A DNA stretch of 64,000 nucleotides from Craspedostauros australis (lineage: Eukaryota > Bacillariophyta > Bacillariophyceae > Mastogloiales > Achnanthaceae), in assembly GCA_026770025.1 (NCBI GenBank), contig JAMXDE010000049.1, forward strand, positions 124,001 to 188,000, written 5' to 3'. Numbering within the stretch: the first letter of the stretch is position 1; every line of letters starts with the position of its first letter. A model generated the notes under the pieces. That model saw nothing but the letters and a program-made list of their open reading frames with translations. It had not been told where the DNA came from and ran no database searches. The position numbers and the translations under genes are program-made. Below are positions 62,711 to 64,000 of the stretch, piece by piece.

Positions 62711-64000
62711 TCAAGCCAAGGCTGGCACAATCGTATTGAGCAATACGCTTGTATGGTATCACAGCCTGTGTGTCGACGAATATAAGCAACGTCCGTGCGA
62801 GCTACAAGAGCAAGAAGCCAATAGCATTATAAAATACAGCAAATAGAGCATACAACAAATAGGTCTACGAGGGTCGAGAGCCGCATTGAATACCAGCAAT
62901 GGAAGAGATTCATTTTAGATTTCGAAGGAGTGTAGCTCAGTCGATAGTCGCGGTAGCTGCGCGGGTGTCCAGTGAAATGCTCAAGCACGGAGATGCCCCA
63001 AGATGTGATTCCACAGTCCCCTGTACACAGTTGCCACCGGGCCGGTATGGAACGTACGTTGGTCAGATCATCTGATGCCGCTTTGATGATGCACGAAGCA
63101 TCAGGTTCATGTTGGAGCCACGTTGGAATCACGTCGGGATCACGACGGAAATTCGATGGTTCCATGGCGCTCTGATGATGGAGAATACGTAGCATGCTTT
63201 GCGGAACAAGGAGTGGTGCACTTTCGCGCTTTTCCGGCGAGGAGAATCTTCTACTCTCAACAAACGAGGAGAGATACGACAGCATCGACGTGATTGTCCA
63301 CGTACACTGTGAGTGTTGTCCCGCGAAGCCACATGCCTCTCATCTCTCGACGAGTATTGACACTGGTAGCTCGAGCATGTACTGTAGGCATACTCTACAC
63401 CAAGTCTGCCCACTCCGTACGGCGCAGATGAAACAAATACCTCCTCGACGAGTAGTCTCCTGAATTGGAAGAAGAGAGCGAGTTTTGCCTTGGATGATCA
63501 TACGCTACCAAGTGACGAGCATTGGCGTGGATCGATGGACCCGTCGGCACGCGGGTATGAGTGGAGGCTTGCTTGTAGCTCGTACTCGTAGACTTGGGAC
63601 CCGCGGTGAGTACAACCATCCGGAGAGATGCTCGCACAGACGAACGTCGACGCGACTGCTGCTTCGTCCTGCTTGTCGCGACTAATCCCAAACCACACGA
63701 AATGCCTCAAAGTCCGCTGGAATCACTCGAAACCTTCACAGCTGCTTCTAATGTCCGCTGCAGTCGACAGTGTGGACACCAAGGCACACAATTAGTCTCA
63801 AGTATTGTACTCTGCGTAAAGCGTGGTACTCTCCCATACATTATGCTCTTCTCCCTTGAGTAAAATGGGATGCATCACAAAGCTCAAAACGATCCCAACA
63901 TCCCAGCCAGTTACACGACCATAGATGTTACTTCTCGCATCACAGCGGTCACCAGCATAGGTCACCTCTCTTCCTGCGAGGCGATCTATCACAGCATACC
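62711..64000. other. Intergenic region, right edge
   Basis: No gene can be supported. A GTGTAGCTCAGTCGATAG string at 62931 resembles a tRNA A box but has no matching B box or cloverleaf. Short frames on both strands show no recognisable motifs. Confidence 0.5.

Noticed and set aside
62919-63000. tRNA-like string GTGTAGCTCAGTCGATAG
   Set aside because: Matches an A box only; no B box at the right distance and no cloverleaf can be drawn.

Overview
The window reads as nuclear DNA of a protist, most likely a diatom (or a close stramenopile relative). Large genes with few introns are separated by 1-5 kb of intergenic DNA. Spliced genes use GTGAGT...CAG introns, and several proteins carry signatures I associate with diatom lineage-specific families: a CSH-x2-C...YC-x2-C...RH-x-H module, a MPCGLFFCGHHEDV membrane tail, a single-pass LRR protein ending in CPCCxxCC, and an LTxSMKRSxxxR helix. 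No rRNA, credible tRNA, CRISPR array or bacterial-type operon was found. All assignments come from reading the sequence; no database search was possible.

Layout. 1-8 kb: a secreted, membrane-anchored HEXXH zinc metallopeptidase with the look of a bacterial-type family, then a 1442-residue Ser/Arg-rich disordered protein. 8-19 kb: mostly empty, with one member (12763-14010, minus) of a W/RGLE/AVL-E-Q family whose second member lies at 61766-62710. 18.9-20.2 kb: selenoprotein T on the minus strand, in two exons, with an in-frame TGA at the expected selenocysteine position. 22-27 kb: two convergent genes for His-rich, low-complexity proteins. 28-34.6 kb: a BTB/POZ-like gene and a leucine-rich-repeat membrane-protein gene, embedded in an old tandem duplication in which each unit lost a different gene. 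34.9 kb: a DUF4326 protein. 38.3-44.5 kb: a Cys/His-module Q-rich protein and, convergent to it, a C-terminally anchored membrane protein. 46.1-58.3 kb: a tandemly duplicated convergent gene pair, each consisting of a putative rhamnosyltransferase-type Golgi glycosyltransferase (plus) and a four-domain fasciclin (FAS1) surface protein (minus). The rest is intergenic.

Main points. (1) The glycosyltransferase-FAS1 pair was duplicated as a unit. The glycosyltransferase body, shared 3' spacer and FAS1 tail are almost identical between copies while the FAS1 domains are strongly diverged, which points to local sequence homogenisation. Co-location suggests, but does not prove, a cell-surface glycosylation/adhesion cassette. 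(2) The LRR-BTB tandem duplication shows reciprocal loss. (3) A near-palindromic 14-mer, TGTCNNATAAGACA, occurs three times exactly and once with one mismatch, always between genes, and looks like a regulatory site. AT-rich palindromes and a TACGAG/CTCGTA motif are also concentrated between genes.
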